Positions 1 to 10,831 of a DNA stretch of 20,736 nucleotides are shown one piece after another; position 1 is the stretch's first letter; every line of letters begins with the position of its first letter. The notes under the pieces are model-generated. The model was not told the origin of the DNA. It did no database searches and saw only the letters and a program-made list of their open reading frames with translations. The position numbers and the translations under genes were made by a program. Origin of the DNA: Phellopilus nigrolimitatus (Eukaryota > Basidiomycota > Agaricomycetes > Hymenochaetales > Hymenochaetaceae); the NCBI GenBank assembly GCA_021029095.1, contig JAJOHG010000425.1, positions 1 to 20,736 of the forward strand, given 5' to 3'.

Positions 1-13
1 CTCAACAACTTAG

Positions 14-470
14 TTCAATGAACAAGAGGTCGAGCTTCTTATTTCTGGGACGCCAGACATCGACGTTGATGAGTGGAGGGCGGCCACAGACTATCACGGC
101 TACTCGAGCTCTGACCCTGTCATTGTCTGGTGGTGGAGAGCTCTGAAATCCTTCAATCGCGACGAGCGGGCCAAGGTCCTCAGTTTTGCGACAGGAACGT
201 CTCGGGTACCGCTAGGGGGCTTTGGGGATCTCCAAGGCGTGCAAGGAGTGCAGCGGTTTTCCATCCACCGAGCGTATGGTAACCCAGATCGCCTGCCTCA
301 GGCTCATACATGTGCGTACAAAGACCTCGTCACCGCATGATTAGATTTAATATTCCGGTTTTGCAGGCTTCAACCAGATTGATTTGCCGCAGTACTCAAC
401 TTACGAAAAATTGCGTCAGCAACTGCTCATGGCAATAAATGAAGGAGGGGAGGGTTTCGGTTTCGCTTAA
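14..470 (+). CDS. TOM1: HECT E3 ubiquitin ligase, C-terminal end (TOM1/HUWE1 type), 5'-partial
   Basis: This is the last 133 codons of a HECT-domain ubiquitin ligase, which takes ubiquitin from an E2 onto a catalytic cysteine and passes it to substrates. Exons read 14-311 and 367-470; the sequence before 14 (ending in acttag) looks like an intron end. Visible HECT C-lobe landmarks are the LLISG segment, an IDVDEW block, a [13 protein letters not shown] block, and the catalytic motif HTCFNQ followed by LPQY. The protein ends in EGFGFA, the aromatic tail typical of Tom1/HUWE1 ligases, so I assign it to that subfamily rather than Rsp5, Ufd4 or Hul4. The 55-nt intron falls inside the codon of the catalytic cysteine (t|gc). 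The rest of this very large protein lies upstream of the window. The HECT call is certain; the Tom1 subfamily call is strong. Confidence 0.95.
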
Positions 471-779
471 GTAATGATGTGCATTTCGAGAAGCATTTTG
501 CATTGTATAACACCATTCGCATAACCAAGTCTCCTGTCCTACATAGATGCCAATATATATAATCAACTTGAATCGTATGTAGCATCAGGAGAGATTATGG
601 TTTACAATGAATGCAGTTTGTCTACGCGGTAGGCCTGACGCGTTGTCTACGCAGTTGCGGTACCGTCAATGGTCTTCTTGACCTTCATGATTCATCGCAT
701 ACTTCACGTTTGATACCAGACGCTGAGAACGTGCTTTGATCGTTTTACAGACTTGCCTTCAAGTCCGTAACAGCAACCG
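471..779. other. intergenic, TOM1 3' side and IND1 promoter
   Basis: These 309 nt separate two genes on the same strand. The first part should be the 3' untranslated region of the HECT ligase and the last part the promoter and leader of IND1. It is moderately AT-rich. I see no TATA box I would defend, no repeat and no RNA gene. Confidence 0.6.
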
Positions 780-2090
780 ATGAAATTACCGTTGGGCCTT
801 CCGTGGAAAGGAAGCGTTCGTTCTTTGTACGCGAGCCATACTTTGAAGCACGAAAACCCCCTGGTGAACTCGAACGTGCTTATTTCTAATCTATTTCTTC
901 TGCTTATTGACATCACAGGGGCTGCCTCATACATCCAATAGGCCTGCTCCAAGTTTACCGCGTCGTGGGGGCCCTCCCAGCAAGCGAAACATCCCTAATG
1001 TGAAGAAGGTGGTAGTTGTGGCTAGCGGGAAGGGAGGTGTGGGGAAAAGCACAATTGCTGGTATGTTTCACCTTTATTTCTTTGCCTTTTATTTGACGGC
1101 TTATAAACTTGATTGACTTGTTAAGCGAACCTTGCCATGGCGTTAGCATTAAAAGACGACAAGCTGCACCGACGTCCTCGTGTCGGGCTACTAGATCTGG
1201 ACATATTTGGTCCTTCGACACCGAAACTCATGGGCTTAGATGACAGCGACGAGCCTGAACTAACGTCCTGTCAGTCTCCGATTATAATTTGCCCTTCCCG
1301 TACCAATTAACCGACGCTCAGCCGGTGCGCTCGTCCCACTCAAGAATCATGGTATTCCCTGCATGTCCATGGGCTTTCTCTTGCCCCGTACGCAGGTGTC
1401 AGATTCATCCCTTCCCTCCCGGGACGACACGCCTGTCGTCTGGCGTGGCCTTATGGTCCAGAAAGCCATCCAACAATTGCTGTTTGACGTCGACTGGCGC
1501 GAAAATGCTGGCAGAAGCGACTTCAGTGGCCCTGGGCTGGACGCCTTAGTAATCGATATGCCTCCAGGTACTGGAGACGTCCCACTGACTGTAGGGCAGC
1601 TGGTTAACGTGGATGGTAATATCTATCTCTTTCTATGTATATCCACTGAATCGACCCTGGTTTGCGTTGAAGGTTCCATCATTGCATCGACTCCCCAGGA
1701 TATTTCTTTGTCTGACGTTCGTAAGGGTATTGCAATGTTCCGAAAGGTGTCCATGCCGGTGAGTCGTTAGTAATTTCAATTTGTGTGAGAATTCTGACAG
1801 TTCCTCAGATCACAGGCCTAGTTTTGAACACTTCATATTTCCTGTGTCCTTCGTGCGACACCCCGCATTTTTTGTACGGAAGTGCGGAATCTTTCCGTCG
1901 CGCTGCGTCTGACGTCGGGACTCCAATCCTTGGAGAACTTCCACTGGTTCCTGAAGTCAGCACAGGAGGCGACAAGGGTGTTCCTTTCATGCTGAATCCA
2001 CCGGGAGACTCGCATAATAGGGCTGAGGAAGAGTGGAAGAAGGTCATGCTCGATATATCAAATAAGCTATGGGATGCCTTAGACAGATGA
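780..2090 (+). CDS. IND1: Mitochondrial P-loop Fe-S assembly factor IND1/NUBPL
   Basis: A Mrp/NBP35-family P-loop ATPase that, in mitochondria, delivers Fe-S clusters to respiratory complex I. Six exons: 780-863, 919-1060, 1126-1269, 1322-1615, 1673-1758 and 1809-2090, giving 343 residues. The start is the first ATG after an in-frame TAA. The N-terminus is basic and without acidic residues for about 20 residues, as in a mitochondrial presequence, and leads into HENPLGLP, which I recall as an IND1 hallmark. The deviant Walker [10 protein letters not shown] is at about 65-73. LDLDIFGPS, the SMGFLLP block and DMPPGTGD follow. The CPSC pair at C263 and C266 is the cluster-binding CXXC across the dimer. 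Length and motif order fit IND1 better than cytosolic NBP35 or CFD1, which lack the presequence; NBP35 also has an N-terminal Cys cluster. The fourth intron (1616-1672) is stopless and a multiple of three. Complex I is therefore expected in this organism. Confidence 0.95.
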
Positions 2091-2488
2091 TCATCTCTAT
2101 TTCTGCATTGATATCAGTGCCTATAAACGATCACTTCGTGGGGGGCAGGGGATTTTTATTGTCCTCATAATTCGATGCTGTTCTGCCGCTCAAACATGCT
2201 TTACGTTCCAGGAAAACGAGAAGTGACCTAATGACCGTCCCGCCAATGCCTCGAAAATATTCTCACATTGGTGTGCTGGTCGAGACCAGGTGACATGAAT
2301 TGATCACTCTCAGCTCATGTCGTCAAAGTCGGAAATAATCACACATTGTGTTCAATCATTTCTCCAACCGAAGATCTAAGTTTCTCGGTCGTATCACTAT
2401 GAACCCATGAAGCAAAGAAAGTAATGTTCCGGCTTCATGAGGCCGACGAGGATGATAGCTTTCGCAATTACAGTGATTAACATCTAAG
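2091..2488. other. convergent intergenic region, no gene seen
   Basis: These 398 nt lie between the ends of two convergent genes, IND1 on plus and the ADCK1-like kinase on minus, so it should hold both 3' untranslated regions. Stops are frequent in all frames. I see no repeat, RNA gene or conserved motif. Confidence 0.6.
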
Positions 2489-5067
2489 CTAGATTGCCAG
2501 CCCAGCAGCTGCCAAATGAGCACCACGAAAGCCCTTCGTAAACAGTCCGTACATCCATGCTCTCGTTTTGATCAACCACGCCTCGGTATCCAGGGCGAAC
2601 TCAACAGCGCGTATGCGCCGGTATGATTTTTGGAACGACCTGCATGCTCCGAATGAGGAAAAGGGAAATCAGAGTTTCGAAGATGAGTTGGCGTACCACC
2701 ACTGCCCGAAATAATTCCACAATCCACTCCAGGAAACCGAGCCTCGCTTTCTCATGTCGTCTATTAGGTGCTGTTTGAAGTCCTCGTATACAGCGAGGTT
2801 GCAGAATTGCGCAGTAATGAGGAAAATGCGGATCTGCTCGCAAGATCAGTTATTCGATCTCCAGTACGAGTACGTTATGTGAATTGTCTTACACCAGAGT
2901 GGGTCGTCGCCAGCGAAAAATCCAGACCTCTGTGCGCATGTCAGTAGACGACACCACCTACAAGCACAGATGCCTCACCTGACGAGGTCATTCAGCTTGA
3001 GCAGCATGAGCACTCTCCTCGGGACGCGCCGAAGGAGGTCGAAGACCGAGAGCAATAGGCCTTCTCTCTGGACAACGGCATTTCGGATGGTCGCCCTTTC
3101 TTGTTCATTCTGTGGCATGAGATCAACGAGACTCGATGGGCGCTTCGTGCCAGAGGAGCTTTCATCTGTATCCCATGTCCCTTCAAGTCCTGCTCGACCT
3201 GGTAACAAACGCGTACTGAGCTCAACATACTCCTTCGCAGAATATATTATTTCTCACCAGTGATCGCAGTCTCAAAAACGGGATACTGGAAATCAACGAG
3301 TCAGGAATTAGACAATTCCAATCTAGCTTAAGCAAGAAATGAACGAACAAGGTCATCCCCGATGTTTCCGACAAGTTGCGCATATTTGCGTCGGTCAGCG
3401 TTCGTCTTGGGCGAGGCCGGAGCAATTAGTGAGAGCCATAAGCTACTGTAATTTATCCGGAGCGCCCTGTCAATGTCGAAGTAGAGGCCGTGATCAAGCA
3501 GAACAATTTCAAAATTGTACGGGGACTTCGATAATTTCTGCGCAGGTCGAACAAACAGGTTGCCTTGAGAGAGAAAGAGAAGTACGATTAGACATCCGGG
3601 AACACAAGAAAAGAAAAGAAAAGCTCCCACCGAGATGAGGATCCTACAAACAAAATTGGATAAATCTGCTTTTCGTGAAAAAGAAAGGGAAGTACGCACA
3701 GCATGGAACCATCCGTTTAGATGAACCATCCGGCAGAAAATACGCTGGACTTCCAGGGCTACTGTGTTCCTGTCGATATTATGCTCGGCAAGATACTTCA
3801 GATCGTCTACTCTGCCACCGTCGATAAACTCCATGACGAGCACGCGCTTGGAGGCTGAGAGAACCTGCGGAATGTATAACGAAGTCCTTACATCTTTGAA
3901 GTCTTCCATGGTCCGCGCGGCATTAGCGGCCTCATTCACGAAATCCATCTCCTTAGGCAGGTTTTCGCGCATCTCCTCGCCGAGCCAGGTGAATTCAAAA
4001 TCAGGGAACCAGCGCTTAATCGAACCTACGCGAAGGCGAGAAAGCCGTGTTAAGCTGCAAATCCGAACACAATTATGCTCGAATCGTCCTTACGCAGTGA
4101 CACATCTACGGTCTTCATGTCCACATCGCAGAACTCCGCAAGATGCGGATGCTGCAATTTCACAGCGACACGCTTGCCTGTCTCTTTATCCCTTGCAGAG
4201 TGCACCTGTGCCAGACTCGCAACGCCTAAGGGAGTGGGATTGAATTCGTCAAAGAGTTCCTCGATCGGTTTGCCAATGTCAGCGAGAAAGAGTCCTTCGA
4301 TGTCCTCATAGGGTGTTGGATAGCACTGGTCTTGCAGTGGACGCATTGCGCTTGTCCATTCCTTAGGAAGGACGACACTGATTAATAAGTGAGTGATTGT
4401 TCTTTGCGAGTATGGATACCCCGGGCTCACAGCGAGGACATGTGTTGCCCGAGCTTGATAAAAATGCCTGAGACTGCTTTGAACAAACCTGCAGGCACGA
4501 TAGACTTAATAACTTACCGCCATTGGCGAGTAGGGCTTTCAAAACGCGATGGGCGCTTCGCGTATGACAATCCGAATAGGCCTGCATCCGCTTTCCTTCA
4601 TCGCCGTAGTTCTTTGCGAACGTCCACTTGTAGTCAACCGCCCCTTACCAAGCGCAAATCTCATCAAGACATAAATATGGAAGTCTTTTGAAAAGAACAC
4701 ACCTAGAACAACAGCTCCTGTGCATTTGTGGTCAGCTACCTAACATGAACTTCATTGCAGGCCATTACGCACTTGCAATCCGCGAGCACCGAACGGCAGC
4801 TAGGCAGGTATGACGAAAAGGCTCGTTAGACTTATAAGTGAGGAAAAAACCACCGCCGACAAGAAGCAGAGTCCCAGAGTACAAGAGAAGCTCAGAGCGT
4901 TGCCGGGGAGGCGGAGGCGCAGACCGCGACGATGACTGTCGTGTGCTCGGAAACTTCGCGACGTGGAGATGAGGCCCCTGGGTTGGACGATGATTAGACG
5001 CGAGACGAGACCAAGCGAAATTCCTGACGTTGCCCCAGCGAAGGGAAACGGAGACGAGTGAGCACAT
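2489..5067 (-). CDS. ADCK1: ADCK1/Mcp2-like UbiB (ABC1) family atypical kinase, mitochondrial
   Basis: A protein-kinase-like ATPase of the UbiB/ABC1 family, subgroup ADCK1 (yeast Mcp2/Cqd2), linked to mitochondrial lipid and coenzyme Q homeostasis. I model 13 exons on minus: 5067-4773, 4717-4703, 4643-4518, 4467-4431, 4377-4094, 4025-3700, 3643-3631, 3563-3349, 3285-3258, 3198-2979, 2929-2893, 2833-2697 and 2639-2489, giving 627 residues. Residues 1-60 are basic and Ser/Arg-rich like a presequence, followed by one membrane segment (LLLYSGTLLLVGGGFFL). The family KxGQ motif is KLGQ (150-153), the ATP-site lysine is in VAVKLQHP (K231), the catalytic motif is DPHLGN (362-367, usually DPHPGN), and the DFG equivalent is DHG (389-391). 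The C-terminal GFRGAHLAAAGL block closes the subgroup pattern. Exons of 15 and 13 nt are needed for frame and homology. The family is certain; the exact 5' end is less so. Confidence 0.92.
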
Positions 5068-5248
5068 AGAACATGAAAATAATGAGCGTGTCCCGACCGA
5101 GTCTGAAAGTCAGTCGACACCTCATCGCTGTGAAGTCATCGACACGCGACTTGCCGATGATCGGCGTTTCGACCTCGCTGAATGGAACATAGCAGAATAA
5201 TGATACTGGCAGTACAGAAAATATCAAACAGAATAACCCAAAATTTTG

Positions 5249-6815
5249 CTACACATTCCATCCGCTCGCCGTACGGGTTGGACTTCCCCAACCTGTGTTG
5301 CTTCCACCAGAAGTACCCCACGCGCCGCTGCCGCCGCCAGCACCACCATTCGGAGAAGCACCACCCCAGGTGGCCCCTCCCGAAGGCCCCCCTCCCGAAG
5401 ATCCCCATGCCGCACTTCCGCCTCCAGCATTCGGTGAGGCTCCGCCCCACCCTGCAGATGATCCACCCCCGCCCCAGGCCGCGCCATTTCTTGGGCTAGC
5501 CCCTCCGCCTCCCCAGCTCCCACCGTTCGTAGCCGCCGCACCCCACCCGCCTGCTGCTGGCGGAACAGTGTGACCGTTGACTGGTGCCATCTGCACCCCG
5601 CCATCTGCCCCTCCAAGCTGCTGTTCAGCATCGGGTTTCAGAGCAAGTATGAGATTAGCTAGTTTTGTCTGCAACTCGTGCAGTCCCTAACACGCATGGT
5701 TCAACAAGGTCCACAAATAGAAGGAAGTCAGGTCCAACATACCTTCATGACGACTTCCTGTGGACTGAGACTACCAACAGTTTCTACTTCAAAGTAAAAC
5801 TTTTCGGGTTTGGCATTGAAATCGAATGCCTCGTCTTCTCTCGATGCTTCCTCCTCCCTTGCGTTCTCACTCAAAGGCCACTCTTTCTTCTCGTCCACTT
5901 CGAACCAGTATGACGTATGCCGTAGCTTGTTGTGAGGGTCGTACTCAAACGATACAGCTGAGCACGGCGACCATTTCGCGTGTTCTTTGGCAATGCCCTG
6001 CAACAATGCCGATACAATGAGTAAGCAGAATATGAAACTTCAAAGACTCACATACCTTCTTAGCAATGCATGTTGCTCTCAGCTCTTGCCCTTGTCGAAT
6101 TTTGCAGATCAGTACGGGATTGACGTTTGGATCACCTATAACGAGCAGGGGGTTAGCTCGACAGCACTATTGTTTCGCAAGGACATCATACCTTGGCCGA
6201 CGGGATGACCGAACTTATCGCTTCGCTTGGACGGCTCCTCCCCCGAGTTATCTTCGACCCTTTTACCCATTCCAAACGGACGAACATCAAGATGGTCGCT
6301 CGTTATGTCTTTATTTCCCCCTTCCTCACTTGACACGTTGAGAGTAAGCGTCACCGAGCAGTAGTCGCAGTACTCATCGCAGTTGCAATCCTAGCTAGAA
6401 TATAGCGTCTGGTTGTATTGAACAGACATAGCCGACTCACTCGAGTGTAGCGTATAGCCTCATCGCAGTTGGCGCTGACCAAGGGAATCATTCCTAGACG
6501 GTGCGCGATGAATTCGTCCGCCAGCACAGTTGTGTTCGACTCCAGTTCCATAATGTCGATTGCTGAGGAAAGGAAACGCAGGTTCGCACTCTTTCGGGCC
6601 CGCTAAGCTCATATATGAAGCAGCTCACCGACAGTCGGGATGTCTGCCATCATGACTCTCCGCAGCGAGTTCGCAAATCTGTCTCTTTCGTTAGCACCGA
6701 GGCGCGCGAGTCGGCGCACTGGAGACACGCACGAAAGGTCGACATTCTCGAGGACGAAATTGACTCTGTCCTTTTTCAGTTCCCGGATGCGCACGAGAGG
6801 TTCTGGTAGAGCCAT
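5249..6815 (-). CDS. RPB3: RNA polymerase II subunit RPB3 with Gly/Trp-rich C-terminal tail
   Basis: Third largest core subunit of RNA polymerase II, the alpha-like partner of RPB11, acting in the nucleus in polymerase assembly. Seven exons on minus: 6815-6733, 6678-6629, 6562-6441, 6390-6192, 6135-6056, 5997-5743 and 5686-5249, giving 408 residues. The N-terminal alpha-like dimerisation motif contains [15 protein letters not shown]. The RPB3 zinc cluster is C87, C89, C93 and C96, the same spacing as in yeast. The block [19 protein letters not shown] is diagnostic. The conserved core ends in a helix near residue 280. After it comes a tail of about 100 residues made almost only of Gly, Ala, Ser, Trp, Asn and Pro, with nine Trp, eight of them in WG dipeptides, and four SP sites. 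Yeast RPB3 is about 318 residues, so the tail is the extra length. All splice sites are GT-AG and all introns are 46-66 nt. Confidence 0.97.
5296..5586 (-). repeat. degenerate WG/GW and ASP-N repeat coding for the RPB3 tail
   Basis: Within the last RPB3 exon the tail reads as irregular Gly-rich units, each carrying a Trp-Gly dipeptide. Longer related units are [21 protein letters not shown] and [10 protein letters not shown]. Nine tryptophans fall in roughly 97 residues (about 311-407). On the plus strand the same DNA is C-rich and stopless in other frames, which makes spurious proline-rich reading frames there. Confidence 0.85.
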
Positions 6816-7421
6816 TGTGAATCGTAAAAGCGTGAGTGCAGATAGGCGCAGACGAGTCGCTGCAGGTTAATCCGAAGGATGGTTACGCGCTTGAGACTGT
6901 GACAAAAACGAATGACAAATTCGAAGTCACGCGGCGCACGTTAGTGTGGCTGGTCTGGCGGTTACACAGATGGTGTTCACCGTTCAAATTTCGAGTGCAC
7001 TCGCTGCGACAGTTACCACCAGAAAAGTATCGCCCACCCTGACCCTACCATGAAGCAATAGCTTCCGAGAAATAAGACGAATCAAAATACAGTCGTCGAA
7101 CTGAGTTTTTATATTATTCTCTTCCTTCTGTACAGTTTGCTTCGTGCTACTTTCAAGTCAAAAGTCCAACAGGAAGCGCAATGAAACAAGATGACCATGA
7201 TAAGCGAGCCCTAAGATTCCTCGAGTTCCTATTTGCATACAGCCAGCTGTACACGGAAATGAATGCTTCTCCTAATGCGTACCCGTAGTACATAAGATTG
7301 GGTCCTATATCAGACACGTGCTTTGTCGAAGAGCCATATTTTAGATAAACATAAAGCGCCTGAAAAAAAGTAGACATACCTTATTAGATAAATGCTGCGC
7401 CGCTACGCGGAGGATGCGCAA
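6816..7421. other. intergenic: RPB3 promoter and MscS-gene 3' side
   Basis: These 606 nt lie between two minus-strand genes. The part next to 6816 should be the RPB3 promoter and leader; the part next to 7421 should be the 3' untranslated region of the channel gene. A minus-strand open frame at 7153-7377 has no recognisable family, no good splice context and no support beyond its length. I see no gene here. Confidence 0.55.
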
Positions 7422-10400
7422 CTAAACGCGAGACGCCGCAGTCATCTCATAGCCTTCTTGCCCTTGCTGAGGCATTGGTGGTCGAGCAGCCATAGGTATG
7501 CCTGCTTCGCTTGACGGCACACGAGAAGCGCCAGCTGAAGTGCCGTCGGCGAAGGGCACACGGGGGCTGGGCATATAAATCTTCGAGAAAGAGGAAAACG
7601 TCAGCTCGAGCGCCTCGTATCGCAAGCTCAGAACTAACCTGCTCTACCTCGCCAAAAACATCTTCATCGTTCACTTTCATAGATCGCAATCAGTCGCTTA
7701 TGTCTAGTACTTTGAGAACTGGGTATTGAATATCGACTCACTGGCGGACGCATTTTTATCCGAAAGATTGTATTCTTTTTTAATGAAATGAGGCCCCTGA
7801 GCCGCAGCTAACTTCTTTTTCTTTTCTTCCTGCTTCGCCCGGACTTCCTCCCAAGGAACCTCCGTATACAATGTCGGAGAAGCCTCCTTGTCCGGATCGC
7901 CCTTCGGGCCATAGATATCCAGCTCGGAAAGAGCCGTCTTGAGAGCGCAAATCCACTTGTTACGGCGCTTGACTGAATACAACTTAGCGATAGATCACTA
8001 TGGCAGACAAACGCAATACAAACCTTTCACAGCACCTTGCTGCCAGTTGCTTTTGTATTTGATGTCTGCGCTGAGCGTCATCTTCTCCTGGTCAAGGATG
8101 TCTTTCACGGCAACGTCGAAGCTAGGTAGGAAATCGCGTCCTTCAGATTTCACGAAGGCCAGCATTTTCCCGCGCAGCAGCTCGATTTGCTCAAACGTCG
8201 TTGAGTAGAAGACTTCGAACTCAAAAGTTTCGGACATCTGAGGGCTCCTCCTGATATTGTGAATGAGCTACAATCCCAAAGTCAGTCATCTCCGATAAAA
8301 TGATAGAACAAATAATAAGTTGAACTCGAACCTGTGTAGTCAGGACCGTATTTGGTGCTTGCACCAAGCAGTTGTTTTTATCCAAGAAGATAGTGCTTAA
8401 GAGTCTTATCTCCTTCACCGTATAACTTTCCGTGGTTATATCCACGCGGTCACCAACGTCATATGGATGTTTGACGAATAAGAAGATAATGCTAGAGAGG
8501 ATTTCCTGAAGACTGGAGCCGATGAGCCAGCTGAGACCAAGAACAACGGCCCCTGCGCCAGTGAGCAGTGAAGCGATTTCTGTATCGAGAACGACAGCGA
8601 TGATGAGGATAGCAATGACGACGTAGAGGGTCATCAAGATGTTGTCGAGTCGGCCGACAGCAGAGTCCAGGTCACGCATGGAATGTTCAATGGAAAGTTG
8701 CTCTCGGTGGATCTCTCTGTTAAGATTCGTGTGAAGGGGGCTTGAAATAATCGTAAAATGGAGAAACTCACAGACAAGCCATCTCGACCTCTTCTCTCGT
8801 TGCGTCACCGTTGCCGTCCTTATCAAACAGCGCAAAGGCGGTTTCGGCCTGCTCGCGCGACTGAAACAGCTGCAGTATGTCATTCAGCACGAGGTGGCTG
8901 CGACCTGCTCTACAGAAAGAGTAGAAAAGGCGACGGGCGAGAAGCCTTGTCTTATTCGCCGACCGCAACGCGGTTTGAACCACGGCTTGTGGAGAGTTCG
9001 GCTGTAGAACCGAGCTAATATCGACATTTGATGAGTAATGACTTTACGTTTAGTTGGGGTTTTTTATCAATACCTTCCGGCGATCTCGGACGCGACGTTG
9101 CCCAAGGCCGTGGTCGTCGAAGTTGCAGCGGCCTTCACTCCCTTCAGAGCGCGTTTGAGAAAGCGTCGCGGGTCAGCCACCGGCTTCTGAGACCCATCAC
9201 GGTCCTTGAGAGTATCTGAACGACCATGGATCTCTGACGAATGCGAGTACAGCGTGACCAATATCGAAACTGCCAGCTTTTGATCGGCAATCCTATCTGT
9301 GCATCATTTGGTTAGACATTTTTGAAACGGGTTGAGGCCAATGGGAACAGTGAGAAAGCGAAATCGTTGTGAGTTTCATCATCACAACGATAGCATTACT
9401 TACCAGCATACGACCGCTCATGAAACTTCCCGGCTATCCACTGGATCGAGAATTTTTCGAAAAGCAGGACGCTGGCGCAGAGGAAGAACGCAAAAAGCAG
9501 CTTCGTGAGGAAGGAGACCTCCGGGGCCTTGTCTTCACCGACGCGACGGTTGAGTATCAGCGGTTGGAAGGTTATCCAGATGGAAAAAGTCCATCCGAAG
9601 ATTGCGACATATCTGAAGACAACGGGAAGATGAAATCGCGTTGTCACGGTCAGTCCAACAACACTTCTCTATAAGCAAACTACGCGCCTGTCCAGTGCTT
9701 GAACCCAGTCGATATATTTTCTGGAGCCTACGGCGACAATGCCAATTGTGCCCCGAGCGATACGAGGCAACAAGCGACTGGCGTTTGATTGTTAGAAAAT
9801 GACAACGACAGCTGAAAACAATTTGAATTGGAAAGAAGACGATACGTACGAGGTGGCCAACGATACCCACCAACCTAGAAAAATGTTTACGAAATCACTT
9901 AGAAAGGTACTTATTGTTGTATACTTACCTCCCCATACGACGGAAAGCCAGATTGACCACCAAATAAGTTTAACATTCCACACCTTCAGAAATGCGGTAC
10001 TTCAGAAGACCCGTTAATGTGTAATGGAGGAATAACGGGTGACTGTACCATTGCATTCGGGAAGGCCGTTAGTCCAAGAATGCCAGGAATCCAAAGAATA
10101 CCCAGGACAGGGACGATGAAGAGCACCCAACGTGTGACAACTGAGACGTTTAGAAGATAATTATACAGTTTCGTGAACTGCAGTCGGCAAAGCTCGTTCA
10201 AGGTTTTGCAGAATAGTAGGAACGACCAGTACACACTTTATTGTTAGGTATATCTCCCTGAGCGAAGCGAAGATGCGCCTGGGACGCGGTGCGCGAGTCG
10301 AACTCGTCGTAGCTCTGCTCGAACTTCCGCAGGCCAGCCAGCACGTCCCAGCTCGAGTTGCCCGGGCGGTGCGTCAAGCCAGTCGTCGATTGCGAAATGG

Positions 10401-10668
10401 GGGGCCTCGCGGCGCCCGGCGGACGCGCGTAGTCGTGGGCAGCTGGCATGCCCGGCACCGGGGGCGGTGGGTCGGTGTTTGCACCCCGCGCGAAGGGGGT
10501 AGTCGAGTGCATCGAGAAGGAGTCCGAGCGCATGTTGTCGCCGATGTCCGTCGACGATGGGCCGTAAGTATGGTCCGGCGCGCTATCTTCGCTGTCCGGG
10601 TGTCTGAGCCCCACAGGAGAGTACCCGCCAGACGAGTAGGCGTGTTCATTAGCGGCGGAAGACGCCAT
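7422..10668 (-). CDS. Mechanosensitive ion channel of MscS family with EF-hand (fungal Msy type)
   Basis: A fungal MscS-like channel with a calcium-binding EF-hand, the group that includes fission yeast Msy1 and Msy2, which act in ER membranes during osmotic shock. I model 13 exons on minus: 10668-10237, 10177-10049, 9983-9929, 9874-9850, 9777-9688, 9612-9404, 9296-9074, 9014-8772, 8716-8332, 8267-8024, 7972-7742, 7673-7639 and 7580-7422, giving 819 residues. Residues 1-140 are Ser/Pro-rich and cytosolic. Hydrophobic segments lie near 160-178, 190-212, 245-260 and 280-300. The EF-hand loop, starting DKDGNGD, is a full 12-residue set at 452-463. A fifth membrane helix and the glycine-rich pore helix follow (497-535), then HPYDVGDRV (552-560), the MscS beta-domain start. 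The ATG follows an in-frame run without an upstream ATG. Intron 9687-9613 needs a GC donor. The last two small C-terminal exons are the least certain part. Confidence 0.92.
9613..9687 (-). other. GC-AG intron in the MscS-type channel gene
   Basis: The exon before it ends ...gac ag and the next begins a tat gtc. Only the donor AG|GCGCGT keeps frame and yields the conserved Asp-Arg-Tyr-Val-Ala junction; neighbouring GT dinucleotides give the wrong phase. A CTGAC branch site and a tcttcag acceptor are present. Confidence 0.75.
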
Positions 10669-10831
10669 CGTATGCGCGACAAAAACCCAACGGCCGCGCA
10701 AGCGAGAGTCGAAGAAGAGAAAAGACAGGAGGATAAAGGATAGGAGGACGAGAAGCTTTACATTAGGAGCTTGAGATATTTGCAGACCCGAAATTAGATC
10801 TGAGGATTTTCGCTGTCATGGTGTTCGGTGG

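Noticed and set aside
5295..5573. Proline-rich open frame on plus
   Set aside because: It is the reverse complement of the Gly/Trp-rich RPB3 tail, so its composition is a by-product.
7153..7377. 74-codon minus-strand frame after the channel gene
   Set aside because: It has no family, no homology I can recognise, and its position fits the 3' untranslated region of the channel gene.
10273..10743. 156-codon plus-strand frame
   Set aside because: It is antisense to the first exon of the channel gene and Arg/Val-rich without motifs.
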